63,023 bases of DNA, taken from Castellaniella sp. Lineage in GTDB: Bacteria > Pseudomonadota > Gammaproteobacteria > Burkholderiales > Burkholderiaceae_B. Each line of letters starts with the position of its first letter. Position 1 is the stretch's first letter. Where the stretch lies: positions 1 through 63,023 of the forward strand of contig JAHRWZ010000017.1 of NCBI GenBank assembly GCA_019104865.1. Reading direction: 5' to 3'. Position numbers and translations under genes: made by a program. Positions 42,063-51,402 of this stretch are shown here, piece after piece. Under the pieces are notes generated by a model. The model did no database searches, was not told the origin of the DNA, and worked only from the letters and a program-made list of their open reading frames with translations.

Positions 42063-43049
42063 TCAAAGACCCACGTTTTCCTTTTGCAGTACCTGTTCGG
42101 CCCGATAGCTGGAACGGACCAGGGCGCCGGAGACGACCTCGCGGAAGCCCTTGGACAGGCCCAGGTCGCGAAACGCGCGGAACTGTTCAGGCGTGACAAA
42201 GCGGCGCACCGGCAGGTGATTGGCGGTGGGCCGCATGTACTGGCCAAAGGTCAGGATATCGACGTTGGCCGCCCGGATGTCGTCCATGGCCTGCTCGATT
42301 TCGTCGTCGGTTTCGCCCAGCCCGAGCATCATGCTGGTCTTGGTCAGCGTGTGGGGTGCGTAGGACTTGGCGTGCGCCAGGACGTCCAGCGTCTGCTGAT
42401 AACCGGCGCGCACATCGCGCACGACGTGGGTCAGCCGCTCAACTGTTTCCAGATTCTGGGCGAACGTCGTCAAGCCGGCATCCAGGATGGTTTCCACGCA
42501 GCCGTGGTTGCCCTGGAAATCCGGCGTCAGCGCCTCGACGGCGGTGTGCGGCGACCGCTCGTGGATGGCGCGAATGCAGGCCGCGTAATGGCCCGCCCCG
42601 CCGTCGATCAGATCGTCGCGGTCCACCGAGGTCAGCACCACGTACTTCAGCTGCATCAGGGCCACGGCGTCGGCCACGCTGGCCGGCTCATTGTGATCCA
42701 GCCAGCCATGCGGGTTGCCCGTGCTGACAGCGCAGAATTTACAGGCCCGCGTACAGACCGATCCCATCAGCATCAGGGTGGCGGTCCCCCGCCCCCAGCA
42801 TTCGGCGATGTTCGGGCATTTGGATTCCGCGCAGACGGTATTGAGCTTGTGCGTCTCGACGATCTCGCGGACTTCCTGGTAGCGTTCGCCCGACGGGATG
42901 CGCACCCGCAGCCAGGAGGGCTTGGGGGCGGAGTCGGGGATTTCGGACAGCTCGCTGGGCCGCATGCCGTCCTTGACGGCGCGGGTGCCCTGCGGGCTGG
43001 TGAATTTCGATCCCGAACGGGCGCGGATGATAGGGACTTCGGTCGTCAT
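42063..43049 (-). CDS. lipA: Lipoyl synthase LipA
   Basis: A 328-residue radical SAM enzyme inserting sulfur into octanoyl groups. The auxiliary cluster cysteines are C73, C78 and C84 ([12 protein letters not shown]), the SAM cluster cysteines C99, C103 and C106 (CTRACKFC), and the C-terminal RSSYRA supplies the serine ligand. ATG 43049 is preferred over the frame five codons upstream. lipB, often adjacent in relatives, is not on the upstream side in this window. Confidence 0.97.
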   Translation of the reverse strand: MTTEVPIIRARSGSKFTSPQGTRAVKDGMRPSELSEIPDSAPKPSWLRVRIPSGERYQEVREIVETHKLNTVCAESKCPNIAECWGRGTATLMLMGSVCTRACKFCAVSTGNPHGWLDHNEPASVADAVALMQLKYVVLTSVDRDDLIDGGAGHYAACIRAIHERSPHTAVEALTPDFQGNHGCVETILDAGLTTFAQNLETVERLTHVVRDVRAGYQQTLDVLAHAKSYAPHTLTKTSMMLGLGETDDEIEQAMDDIRAANVDILTFGQYMRPTANHLPVRRFVTPEQFRAFRDLGLSKGFREVVSGALVRSSYRAEQVLQKENVGL

Positions 43050-43178
43050 GGGAAACCTGTGCAAAATGGGAACGGGCGTGCGTCAGCCCCGGCGCTCGCC
43101 TGGGGGCGATAGTACCATGGGGTGCCCGGGCACCCTGCCGATTCCCCTACCCGCATCGGGCTCTGTATACTGGCGGCC

Positions 43179-44759
43179 ATGCTGGCCTCCCCCCCCAAGA
43201 TTCCTCTGTTGGCGCGCCCCCCTGGCACTGCGCTGGTGCTGCTCTGTCTGCTGGGCATGGTGGCGCTGTGGACGGTGCTCTGCGCAATCAGCCATTCGGC
43301 GCCCGATCTGGACGGCATGGAGGAACTGGTCTGGGGCGCCAGCCTGGAACTGGGCTACACCAAGCACCCGCCCCTGCCGTCCTGGTTCATGCATTTCGCC
43401 ATCGACCTGTTCGGCCGTCCGGTCTGGCTGCCGTTTCTGATGGGCCAGGTTTTTTCCGCGCTGGGGCTGTGGTTCGTCTGGAAGCTGGGATGCGAGCTGA
43501 CGACCCCGCACCGCGCCCTGATCGCCACCCTGCTGGTATCGGTGACGGCCTACTTTTCCCTGCGCGGCACCATCTACAACCACAACACGGCGCAACTGTG
43601 GTCCATCACCGCGTCGATCTGGCTCTTTTACCGGGCCACGCGCAGCCAGCGGGCCCGCGATTGGGTGCTGCTGGGCGCCGTCTGCGGCCTGGCGATGATG
43701 ACCAAGTACAGCGCGCTGATCCAGTTCGCCGCGTTCTTCCTGTATCTGCTGCGCACCGGAGCCCTGCGCAGCGGCCGTACCTGGCGGGGCGTGCTATGGG
43801 CCACCGGCGCCTTTCTGCTGATCCTGAGCCCCCACCTGTGGTGGCTGGCCCAGCACCGTTTCGAACCCCTGTTCTACGCCGACGCCTCGCTGCAGGCGGG
43901 TGGCCGCCTGGTCGCCCTGGGCGAGCTGCTCTCGTTCGTCCTGGATCAGATCGGGCGCGTCGCCCCGATGGTGCTGGTGCTGGTGGCCTGGGCCTTTTGG
44001 CGCCGGCGCGCGGGGGACCGCGCCCCGGGGTATGCCGCCAATGACGAATCCTTCGATCCCGGCCGCCGGATGCCCCGGTACCTGCACGATTTTTCCGCCC
44101 ACGACCGCCGGTTCCTGCTTTGGGTGGGCCTGACGCCCTTCGTCGCGACGGTTCTGGTCTCCGCCTTGCTGGGGTCCCGGCTGGAAGCATCGTGGGCCAG
44201 CACCTTCTTTGTGCTGTTCGGCTTCTATGGCCTGTGGTGGCTGCGTGGGCAGGATGGTGTCCAGCTGCGGCGTATCCTGATCCTGGTCGCCGGACTGCAC
44301 CTCGTGATGGCCCTGGGTTACGCCATTGCCCGCGGGCCGCTGGCCGAGGCGGCCGGCAGAGCCGCCCGTTCGACCTACCCCGGATCCACGCTCGCGGAGC
44401 TGGCCGTGCGGCACTGGCAGCAATATCAGCCGGGACGGCCTTTGCGGGTGATCGTGTCCAATACCTGGATGGGCGGCAACATCGCCGTTCACGTCAGCCC
44501 GAAAACCCAGGTCTACATCGACGCCAGCGACGAACAGTCGCCCTGGTTCGCCCCCGGGACCGCCCTGTGGTGCGGCGCCGTCGTCGCTTTCAGCGACGTT
44601 GGCCGGGCGGCACCGTCCGCCGCAGTACAGGCTCTGTATGACGCGGCCCCCTGGAAGGGCGTGGATGAAGTGCCGTGGTCCGGCCCGAAGGGCCCGCGCA
44701 TCGATCTGCACTGGGCTGTCCTGCCGGCCACACCCGATTGCCTGAAGAATCCGCGCTGA
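43179..44759 (+). CDS. ArnT/PMT-type membrane glycosyltransferase (GT39/83-like)
   Basis: A 526-residue polytopic protein with about 10-12 helices and a C-terminal periplasmic-type domain. The first loop has an acidic DLDGMEE and later TKHPPLPSW, as in the ArnT-like family that transfers sugars from polyprenyl phosphates. ATG 43179 is favoured; a GTG at 43122 would add 19 residues overlapping nothing. It is related in fold to the protein at 58272-60023. The acceptor is unknown; lipid A or surface glycan are typical. It ends 12 bases from the convergent gene. Confidence 0.8.
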   Translation: MLASPPKIPLLARPPGTALVLLCLLGMVALWTVLCAISHSAPDLDGMEELVWGASLELGYTKHPPLPSWFMHFAIDLFGRPVWLPFLMGQVFSALGLWFVWKLGCELTTPHRALIATLLVSVTAYFSLRGTIYNHNTAQLWSITASIWLFYRATRSQRARDWVLLGAVCGLAMMTKYSALIQFAAFFLYLLRTGALRSGRTWRGVLWATGAFLLILSPHLWWLAQHRFEPLFYADASLQAGGRLVALGELLSFVLDQIGRVAPMVLVLVAWAFWRRRAGDRAPGYAANDESFDPGRRMPRYLHDFSAHDRRFLLWVGLTPFVATVLVSALLGSRLEASWASTFFVLFGFYGLWWLRGQDGVQLRRILILVAGLHLVMALGYAIARGPLAEAAGRAARSTYPGSTLAELAVRHWQQYQPGRPLRVIVSNTWMGGNIAVHVSPKTQVYIDASDEQSPWFAPGTALWCGAVVAFSDVGRAAPSAAVQALYDAAPWKGVDEVPWSGPKGPRIDLHWAVLPATPDCLKNPR

Positions 44760-44771
44760 TCGCCTGACGGG

Positions 44772-46949
44772 TCAGCGGTCCGACGCGGTATGTTCCGCCG
44801 CCCCGCCCTGCCGGGCATGCGCCGGCCGCACGTCGGCGCCAACGGCCAGCAGCCCTTCGAACATATGCGCCGCCATGGGGCGGGCGAACAGGTAGCCTTG
44901 GCCGAAATCGCAGCCGGCCGCCGCCAGCAGATCGTATTGCCGGGGTGTCTCGATGCCCTCGGCCACCACGCTCAGACCCAGTTTGTGCGCCAGCAGGATG
45001 ATGGCTTCGCACAAGGCATGATCGGCACTGCCGCGACTGAGGTTGGCGACGAAGGACTGATCGATCTTCAGGAAGTCGATGTCGAATTTACGCAGATAGG
45101 ACAGGGACGAATAGCCCGTCCCGAAATCATCGAGCGCCACCTGCATGCCCGCCGTGCGGAAGGCTTCGAGCTGAAGGCGGATGCGGTCGTCCCCCGAATC
45201 GATCAGCAGGCCCTCGGTGATTTCGATGATGACATGGCGGGAGGCCAGGCCCAGCGTGTTCAGGTGCGTGCTCCAGAAGGCCAGATCCAGGCCTTCGTGA
45301 CGCAACTGCGCCGGCGAGATATTGACGCTGACCTGGATGTCCCGGTCGAACCGGTTGCGCCATTCCGAAATCTGCCGCGTGGCTTCGCAGAAAACCCAGT
45401 CGCCCAAGGGGCGGATGATGCCGGTTTCCTCGGCCAGGGGGATGAATTCGGCGGGTGAAACCAGACCGCGGACCGGATGATGCCAACGCAGCAGGGTTTC
45501 GGCCTTGACCACGCGCCCGCTGCGCAGATCCACGATCGGCTGGAAATCCAGCGAGAACTGATTCTGGTCGAGCGCCAGGTGCAGATCGTTGACCAGACGC
45601 ATCCGTTTCTGGGCCCGTTCCTGCATGGACAGGGTGAAGTAGCAGCTGCGGTTGCGGCCTTCGGCCTTCGCCGAATACATGGCCTGGTCGGCGTTGTTCA
45701 GCAAGGTCTCGGCATCGGTGGCGTCGTCGGGATAGAAGGTAATGCCAATGCTGGTGGAAATGAAGACGGTTTCAACACCCAGCCGGAAGGGCTCGGCCAG
45801 CGATCGCAGGATCGCCCGGGTCAGGCGTTCGACATCGCGGGGTTCGTGCACGCCGTCCAGCAGGACCGTGAACTCGTCGCCCCCCAGGCGGGCGACCGTG
45901 TCGCTTTGCCGCACGCAGGCGCTCAGGCGGCGCGAGGCTTCCTTCAGAAGCTCGTCGCCCATGGCATGGCCCAGCGTGTCGTTGATTTCCTTGAAGCGGT
46001 CCAGGTCCAGGAATAGTAGGCCAATGCGCCCACCCGTGCGGCGCGCCTTGAGGATGCTCTGTTCGAGCCGGTCATGGAACATCTGCCGGTTGGGCAGATC
46101 GGTGAGCCGGTCGAAATTGGCCTGCTTCCAGATGATGGCTTCGGCCTGCTTGATCTCGGCGATGTTGGAGAAGATCATCACCCGGCGGTGGACTTCCCCC
46201 TGGTCGTTGAACGACGTGTTGATGCTGAGCCATTCGGGGTAGAGTTCGCCGTTGACGTGCTGGCCCCAATGTTCGCCTTGCCAGTTGCCGGTTTCCATCA
46301 CGGTGCGCCACATGGCCCGATAGAACTCACGGTCATGGCACGGCGAATTCAGGCAGCGCACATGGCGGCCCACCACGTCGGATTCGGCACGCCCGCGCAG
46401 GCTGACGAAAGCCGGGTTGACATCCAGGATGACGCCCCTGGGATCGAGCACCAGCATGCCCTCGCTGGTGCTGCGATAGACCAGCGAGGCGAGTTCCGCC
46501 TGGCGGTCGGTGTCGCTCAGGCCGCCACGGCGCTGGCGCATGATGTACAGGTGACTGTGCCCCGTCTTCGAGCAAATCTGCGTGGCCGCCCCGGCCAGAT
46601 TGAGGGCCAGGTGCTGCCGGTGCTGTCCGCGGCCCCGCCACAGCAGGGCGTTGCGCGCGCCTTCCTGGTCGAGCCGCGCGTTGACCTCGGCCACGTCGGG
46701 CAACAACGCATCCACGCGCAAGCCGACCGCGTCCCCGCGCCGATAGCCGAACAGGCGTTCGGCGCTGCGGTTCATGTAGAGGATGGCACCCTGCGTGTCG
46801 GTCGCGAAAAACGCATCCTGGGAAAAATCACCCAGGCGCAGCAAGGCAAGGATATGGGAACGATCGGAAGATTCGACGGGCGGCATCACGCTGGCGGGGC
46901 CGGAATCCTGGTCATCGAACGGACGTATGGGCGCGGATGGGGGAAACAT
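44772..46949 (-). CDS. PAS-PAS-GGDEF-EAL cyclic-di-GMP signalling protein
   Basis: A 725-residue protein with no obvious membrane helices. Two PAS domains (about 30-140 and 150-270; DAFFATDTQGAILYMNRSAE and TSEGMLVLDPRGVILDVNPA) precede GGDEF (intact LGGDEFTV) and EAL. The EAL motif itself reads ETL (KAETLLRW), but the other phosphodiesterase residues are present: VNISPAQL, IEITEGLL, LDDFGTGYSSLSYL, KIDQSF and VAEGIET. Either activity, or both, may operate. ATG 46949 is used; the GTG before it is the alternative. Confidence 0.9.
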   Translation of the reverse strand: MFPPSAPIRPFDDQDSGPASVMPPVESSDRSHILALLRLGDFSQDAFFATDTQGAILYMNRSAERLFGYRRGDAVGLRVDALLPDVAEVNARLDQEGARNALLWRGRGQHRQHLALNLAGAATQICSKTGHSHLYIMRQRRGGLSDTDRQAELASLVYRSTSEGMLVLDPRGVILDVNPAFVSLRGRAESDVVGRHVRCLNSPCHDREFYRAMWRTVMETGNWQGEHWGQHVNGELYPEWLSINTSFNDQGEVHRRVMIFSNIAEIKQAEAIIWKQANFDRLTDLPNRQMFHDRLEQSILKARRTGGRIGLLFLDLDRFKEINDTLGHAMGDELLKEASRRLSACVRQSDTVARLGGDEFTVLLDGVHEPRDVERLTRAILRSLAEPFRLGVETVFISTSIGITFYPDDATDAETLLNNADQAMYSAKAEGRNRSCYFTLSMQERAQKRMRLVNDLHLALDQNQFSLDFQPIVDLRSGRVVKAETLLRWHHPVRGLVSPAEFIPLAEETGIIRPLGDWVFCEATRQISEWRNRFDRDIQVSVNISPAQLRHEGLDLAFWSTHLNTLGLASRHVIIEITEGLLIDSGDDRIRLQLEAFRTAGMQVALDDFGTGYSSLSYLRKFDIDFLKIDQSFVANLSRGSADHALCEAIILLAHKLGLSVVAEGIETPRQYDLLAAAGCDFGQGYLFARPMAAHMFEGLLAVGADVRPAHARQGGAAEHTASDR

Positions 46950-47088
46950 CACACGGAACCGGGTGGATGCGAGGAGTGGACCATCATGAGACCGCCAAAG
47001 GACCCTGCGACATCCAGTCTTTTAACACATTGTCAGGCCCGTCACCATCAGTAATATCGTTAGGGACCTTGCCGGGCCCAGGGCGGCT

Positions 47089-47736
47089 TCAAGGCGCCTC
47101 GCCGAAGTATTCCTTGAACTGATGGCCGAGCTTGCGGGCCTTGGTGCGCAGGTATTGCTCATTATAGGGGTTGCGATTGACCTGCAGCGGAATGTGTTCG
47201 GCGATGGTGATGCCCATGTCCGCCAGCACGCGTTCCTTGCGTGGATTATTGGTCATCAGGCGCACGCTGCGGATACCGAAATGCGCCAACATCGGACGGC
47301 ACAGATCGTAGCGGCGCAGGTCGGCGGGAAAGCCCAACCGTTCATTGGCCTCGACCGTATCGGCCCCCTCGTCCTGCAGCTGATAGGCCCGGATCTTGTT
47401 CAGCAAGCCAATGCCCCGGCCTTCCTGGCGCAGATACATGATGATGCCGCAGCCTTCTTCCGCGATGCGCTGCATGGCAGCTTCCAGCTGGGCGCCGCAG
47501 TCGCAGCGCTGACTGAACAGCGCGTCGCCCGTCAGGCATTCGGAATGGATGCGAGCCAGCACGGGGCCATCCGCGCCCGGGTTGCCCAGTGTCAGGGCCA
47601 CGTGTTCCTTGCCCGTTGCGGGTTCGACGAAGGCGTGAATCCGGAAGATGGCCCAGGGCGTGGGCAATTGGCTGGAGGCGACATACTGCAACAGGTCGCT
47701 GTCCGCAGCGGGGGCGGCACCAGGAGAGGTGGGCAT
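47089..47736 (-). CDS. ribA: GTP cyclohydrolase II RibA
   Basis: A 215-residue enzyme opening the GTP ring for riboflavin synthesis. Zinc ligands are C67, C78 and C80 (C-x10-C-x-C), followed by [20 protein letters not shown] and later LMTNNPRK. It is the stand-alone form, without a fused RibB domain. ATG 47736 is taken because it gives the usual length; the ribosome site is weak. Confidence 0.95.
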   Translation of the reverse strand: MPTSPGAAPAADSDLLQYVASSQLPTPWAIFRIHAFVEPATGKEHVALTLGNPGADGPVLARIHSECLTGDALFSQRCDCGAQLEAAMQRIAEEGCGIIMYLRQEGRGIGLLNKIRAYQLQDEGADTVEANERLGFPADLRRYDLCRPMLAHFGIRSVRLMTNNPRKERVLADMGITIAEHIPLQVNRNPYNEQYLRTKARKLGHQFKEYFGEAP

Positions 47737-47812
47737 GTGGAACGAACGATGAAAATGAAACAGACTATAGGTTAACACTGTGCACCGGCGCCATACTTCG
47801 GGCCTGCGGATG

Positions 47813-47840
47813 AAAAAAGGACCCCGCACAAGCGAGGTCC
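47813..47840 (-). terminator. Rho-independent terminator of the third Liv operon
   Basis: On the - strand GGACCTCGC pairs with GCGGGGTCC (one G-T pair) around TTGT and is followed by six Ts. It begins about 28 bases after the livF stop at 47869. Confidence 0.8.
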
Positions 47841-47868
47841 GAAAATCGCCCGTCCGGGCCGGCGCGAA

Positions 47869-48573
47869 TCAGGCCTTGACCCCGAGATAACGCTCGATGA
47901 TCTCGCCGTTTTCGTGCAGGTCCTTGGGCGTGCCCTCGTACACCACATGACCATTGTTGACGATATAGCTGCGGTCGGCCAGAGCCAGGGCCGCCCGCAC
48001 GTTCTGTTCGACGATCACGATCGTCTGTCCCGCATCGGCCAGCTGGCGGCAGACGGTCATCAGATCCCGCACGATGATCGGTGCCAGGCCCTCGAACGGC
48101 TCGTCGAGCAGGATGATGTCCGCATTGCGGATCATCGCCCGGGCGATCGCCAGCATCTGCTGCTCGCCCCCCGATAGCTGCTTGCCCCGGTTGCGCTTGC
48201 GCTCGGCCAGGCGCGGAAAGGTCGTGTAGATCTCGTCGAGCGTGCGCGGTTTTTCGGCCGTCATGGCCGCCAGCTGCAGGTTTTCCTGCACGGAGATCGA
48301 ACCGAACACCCGGCGCTCCTCGGGCACGAGCTGGATGCCCAGCGCGGCGCGGCCATAGGGCTGCAGATGCTGGATCTCCACCCCCCGGTGCCGGATCGTG
48401 CCGGATTTGACCTCGACCATGCCCATCAGGGATTTCAGCGTCGTGCTCTTGCCGGCCCCGTTGCGCCCCAGCAGGGCGACGACCTCGTGTTCCTCGATGC
48501 GCATCGTGACATCGAACAGGATGTGCGAATCCCCGTAATAGCTGTTGATCTTGTCGACTTCAAGCAGACTCAT
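47869..48573 (-). CDS. livF: Branched-chain-type ABC transporter ATPase LivF (third transporter)
   Basis: A 234-residue LivF with Walker A GRNGAGKST, signature LSGGEQQMLAIARAM, Walker B IILLDEPFEGLAP and switch VEQNVRAAL. Start ATG 48573 overlaps the end of the LivM-LivG fusion by 14 bases. Last gene of the operon, followed by an intrinsic terminator. Confidence 0.93.
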   Translation of the reverse strand: MSLLEVDKINSYYGDSHILFDVTMRIEEHEVVALLGRNGAGKSTTLKSLMGMVEVKSGTIRHRGVEIQHLQPYGRAALGIQLVPEERRVFGSISVQENLQLAAMTAEKPRTLDEIYTTFPRLAERKRNRGKQLSGGEQQMLAIARAMIRNADIILLDEPFEGLAPIIVRDLMTVCRQLADAGQTIVIVEQNVRAALALADRSYIVNNGHVVYEGTPKDLHENGEIIERYLGVKA

Positions 48574-50452
48574 CGTCCATCCCTCCCAGGTAGGCCGCCT
48601 GGACCGCCGGGTCCTGACGGATTTCGTCGGGCGTGCCCTCGGCCAGCTTGCGGCCTTCATAGAGCACGGTAATGCGTTCGGCCAGTTCGAACATGGCATC
48701 CATATCGTGTTCGACGATCACCATGCTGCGGCCCGCCCGGATGGACTTCAGCAACGAGACAACCAGCACGCGTTCCTCGGGTCCCAGGCCGGCGAGCGGT
48801 TCGTCGAACAGCAGGACATTGGCGCCGGTGGCCAGCGCCAGGCCGATTTCCAGGCGGCGCTTTTCGCCGTAGGACATGTCGGACACCCGCGTATCCGCAT
48901 GGAGGCCGAGGTCCACCATGGCAATGGCCGCGTTGACCTGGGAATCCAGGTGCTCGGAATGCAGGCTGCTGAGCAGGTCGTTGCGATAACGCCCGCGCAT
49001 CCGCGCCAGGACCGGAATCATGACATTCTGACGCACGGTCAGGTGTTCGAAGAGCTGGTTGATCTGATAGCTCTTGCTCATGCCCAGCTGGCAGACCGAG
49101 GTCACGCCGATACCGGTGATCTCCTGACCCCGGAAGAAGACCTTGCCGGTGGTGGTGGACAGTTCACCGGCCAGCATCGCGAAGAACGTGGATTTGCCCG
49201 CCCCGTTGGGCCCGATCACGCCGTGCAGTTCGCCTTCACGCAGCGTGAAGTCGATGTCGGTATTCGCCTTCAGACCGCCATAATGCTTGCTGACACCGCG
49301 GGCTTCCAGCACCGGCGCGCCGGGCCGGGTGGACTTCAGCGGTGGCACGATATCCAGGGAGGACGCGACATGCTGACTGACGGACTGGTCCAGATCGGCG
49401 GGCAGTTGCCGTTGGCGGCGACGCACGAACTCCAGGATGCCACCCGCCACTCCATGACGGAACACCGTCACCAGAACGACGAACACCACGCCCAGAATCA
49501 GTTTCCAGTACGGCCCCAGATTGCCAACCTGTTGCAGGCCTTCGTACAGATACAGCCAGATGGTGGCCCCCAGCAGCGGGCCCAGCAGGGTCCCCGCCCC
49601 GCCCATCACAGTCTGGATGACCAGCTGGGCGGACGTATCCAGGGAGAAGGCATCCGGCGGCATGTAAGACTGGAACAAGCCCAGCAAGCCACCTGCCAAC
49701 CCGCCATAGGCGGCCGCGACCACGAACACCATCAGCTTGTAGGTCTGGATGGAATGCCCCAGAGCGGTCGCACGCTTCGGGTTGCCCTGAATCGCCTTGA
49801 GCACCGCGCCGAACGGCGATCGCACGATGCGGCGGGCAACCAGATAGCCCAGGAAGAAGATCACCGCCACGAACCAGTACATCGGCCAACCGCTGGAAAT
49901 GTGGATGTTGATGAACCCCAGCGACAGTTCGGGTGGCGGCACACCCGCAATGCCGTTCTCGCCCCCGGTGTAGTCCTTGAAGGACGAGTTCTCCAGGAAA
50001 TAGAACATTTCGCCGAAGGCCAGGGTGCTCATGGCGAAATAGATCCCGGTGCGGCGCAGGGTCAGGTAGCCGATCACCAGGCCGGCGATCGCCGCGACGA
50101 CCGTGCCGATCAGCAACGCCAGCAACATGTTGGACACGACGCCATCGGTCAGCAGATACGCCGTGACGAAACCGCCCGTGCCATAGAAAGCCGCCTGGCC
50201 GAAGGACAACAGCCCGGTGTAGCCGAACAGCAGATCGAAGCCCAGACCGAACAAGCCCCAGATCAGGATCCGCGTGAGCAGATCCGGGCTCATGCCCACG
50301 GCCGGCAGGACGAAGGGCGCCACGATCAGGCCAAGACCCACCAGCATTTCCGGAAGCCGGCCGCGCGTCATGCCGCCTCGCGAGCGGGTCGCGCGGGCCG
50401 GCTTCGCGGTCACACCGGCCCCGTCCGCCGTACTTGTTTGAATCGAATTCAT
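48560..50452 (-). CDS. Fused LivM permease - LivG ATPase (third transporter)
   Basis: A 630-residue fusion. Residues about 35-345 are a LivM permease (GYTGLLSFGQAAFYGTGG, STLAFGEMFYF, SPFGAVLKAIQGNPKRATAL). A linker of about 35 residues follows, then a complete LivG ATPase (about 380-630) with GPNGAGKST, MSYGEKRRLEIGLAL, LLFDEPLAGLGP and VIVEHDMDAM. Modules A and B encode these as separate genes. Fusion fixes stoichiometry; such fusions are known in some Liv-type systems. The N-terminal 34 residues are charged and poorly structured. Confidence 0.92.
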   Translation of the reverse strand: MNSIQTSTADGAGVTAKPARATRSRGGMTRGRLPEMLVGLGLIVAPFVLPAVGMSPDLLTRILIWGLFGLGFDLLFGYTGLLSFGQAAFYGTGGFVTAYLLTDGVVSNMLLALLIGTVVAAIAGLVIGYLTLRRTGIYFAMSTLAFGEMFYFLENSSFKDYTGGENGIAGVPPPELSLGFINIHISSGWPMYWFVAVIFFLGYLVARRIVRSPFGAVLKAIQGNPKRATALGHSIQTYKLMVFVVAAAYGGLAGGLLGLFQSYMPPDAFSLDTSAQLVIQTVMGGAGTLLGPLLGATIWLYLYEGLQQVGNLGPYWKLILGVVFVVLVTVFRHGVAGGILEFVRRRQRQLPADLDQSVSQHVASSLDIVPPLKSTRPGAPVLEARGVSKHYGGLKANTDIDFTLREGELHGVIGPNGAGKSTFFAMLAGELSTTTGKVFFRGQEITGIGVTSVCQLGMSKSYQINQLFEHLTVRQNVMIPVLARMRGRYRNDLLSSLHSEHLDSQVNAAIAMVDLGLHADTRVSDMSYGEKRRLEIGLALATGANVLLFDEPLAGLGPEERVLVVSLLKSIRAGRSMVIVEHDMDAMFELAERITVLYEGRKLAEGTPDEIRQDPAVQAAYLGGMDDESA

Positions 50453-51324
50453 TCCCGTCCCTCCTGCCCCATGAGACCTTGCGGACGAAAGATCAGAACC
50501 AGCGCCATGGCGACAAAGAGCATCACATCCGAATACTGGGGATTGATCATGGCCGTCAGGCTGAGAATTTCACCGGCAATGATGCCGCCCACCACGGCGC
50601 CGGGGAAGGACCCGACCCCGCCGATCACCACCACGACAAAGGATTCGACCAGATAGCGGAATCCCATGTCAGGCGTCAGCGCCACGATCGGGGAGTTGAT
50701 GACGCCGGCGAAGCCCGCTGCCATCGCCCCGATGCCGAACACCAGCAGGAAGGTGCGTTTGACGTTGATGCCCAGCGCGTTGACCATCTGCGCATCCTCG
50801 ATCCCGGCGCGCACGATCAGGCCCAGGCTGGTGCGATACAGCACGAAGTACAGCAGCAGCAAGGTGACAGCGGCAATGCCCAGGGTCTCCAGCCGATACA
50901 GCGGGTAGATCAGCGACCCGATGCGGGCTATGCCCGTGCCCCAGTCAGGCGGAGTGACCGACAGGCTGACCCCGCCGTACAGGCCGCGCACGATCTCGAC
51001 CAGAATGATGCTGATGCCGAATGTGACCAGGATCTGGTCCTCCGGCGGACGGCTGTAGTATTTGCGCATCAGGCCCCGTTCCATGACAAGCCCGCACGCC
51101 AGCGCGACGGCGGCCCCGCCAGCGACAGCCAGGACGAATGAACCTGTCAGGCCATACACGGTATAGCCCGCATAGCCCCCTACGACGAACAGGGCGCCGT
51201 GGGCAAAATTGATGACACCGAGCGTGCCGTAGATGATGGTCAGGCCGGTACTGATGAGCGCCAGCAACAAGCCGGTGGCCAGCCCGTTGAACAGCTGAGA
51301 CAGAAACAAGGACATGCTCGGCAT
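50449..51324 (-). CDS. livH: Branched-chain-type ABC transporter permease LivH (third transporter)
   Basis: A 291-residue LivH permease (LISTGLTIIYGTLGVINFAH, VVVIGGVGSFPGAVVGG, LIFRPQGLMGQEGRE). A strong AGGAGG lies seven bases before ATG 51324. The stop overlaps the fusion gene by four bases (ATGA). Confidence 0.93.
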   Translation of the reverse strand: MPSMSLFLSQLFNGLATGLLLALISTGLTIIYGTLGVINFAHGALFVVGGYAGYTVYGLTGSFVLAVAGGAAVALACGLVMERGLMRKYYSRPPEDQILVTFGISIILVEIVRGLYGGVSLSVTPPDWGTGIARIGSLIYPLYRLETLGIAAVTLLLLYFVLYRTSLGLIVRAGIEDAQMVNALGINVKRTFLLVFGIGAMAAGFAGVINSPIVALTPDMGFRYLVESFVVVVIGGVGSFPGAVVGGIIAGEILSLTAMINPQYSDVMLFVAMALVLIFRPQGLMGQEGRE

Positions 51325-51402
51325 CGAGTTGCCTCCTGTGAAAGTTCCGGAAAACCGCGCCCGGCCGCGCTTCGGGATCGGGGCGCGGTCGGGCTCCGGC
51401 GC

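Noticed and set aside
48545..50656. 703-codon + strand frame opposite the LivM-LivG fusion
   Set aside because: Antisense shadow of a gene with all LivM and LivG motifs; its Gln/His/Arg-rich translation is typical of reverse frames of GC-rich genes.
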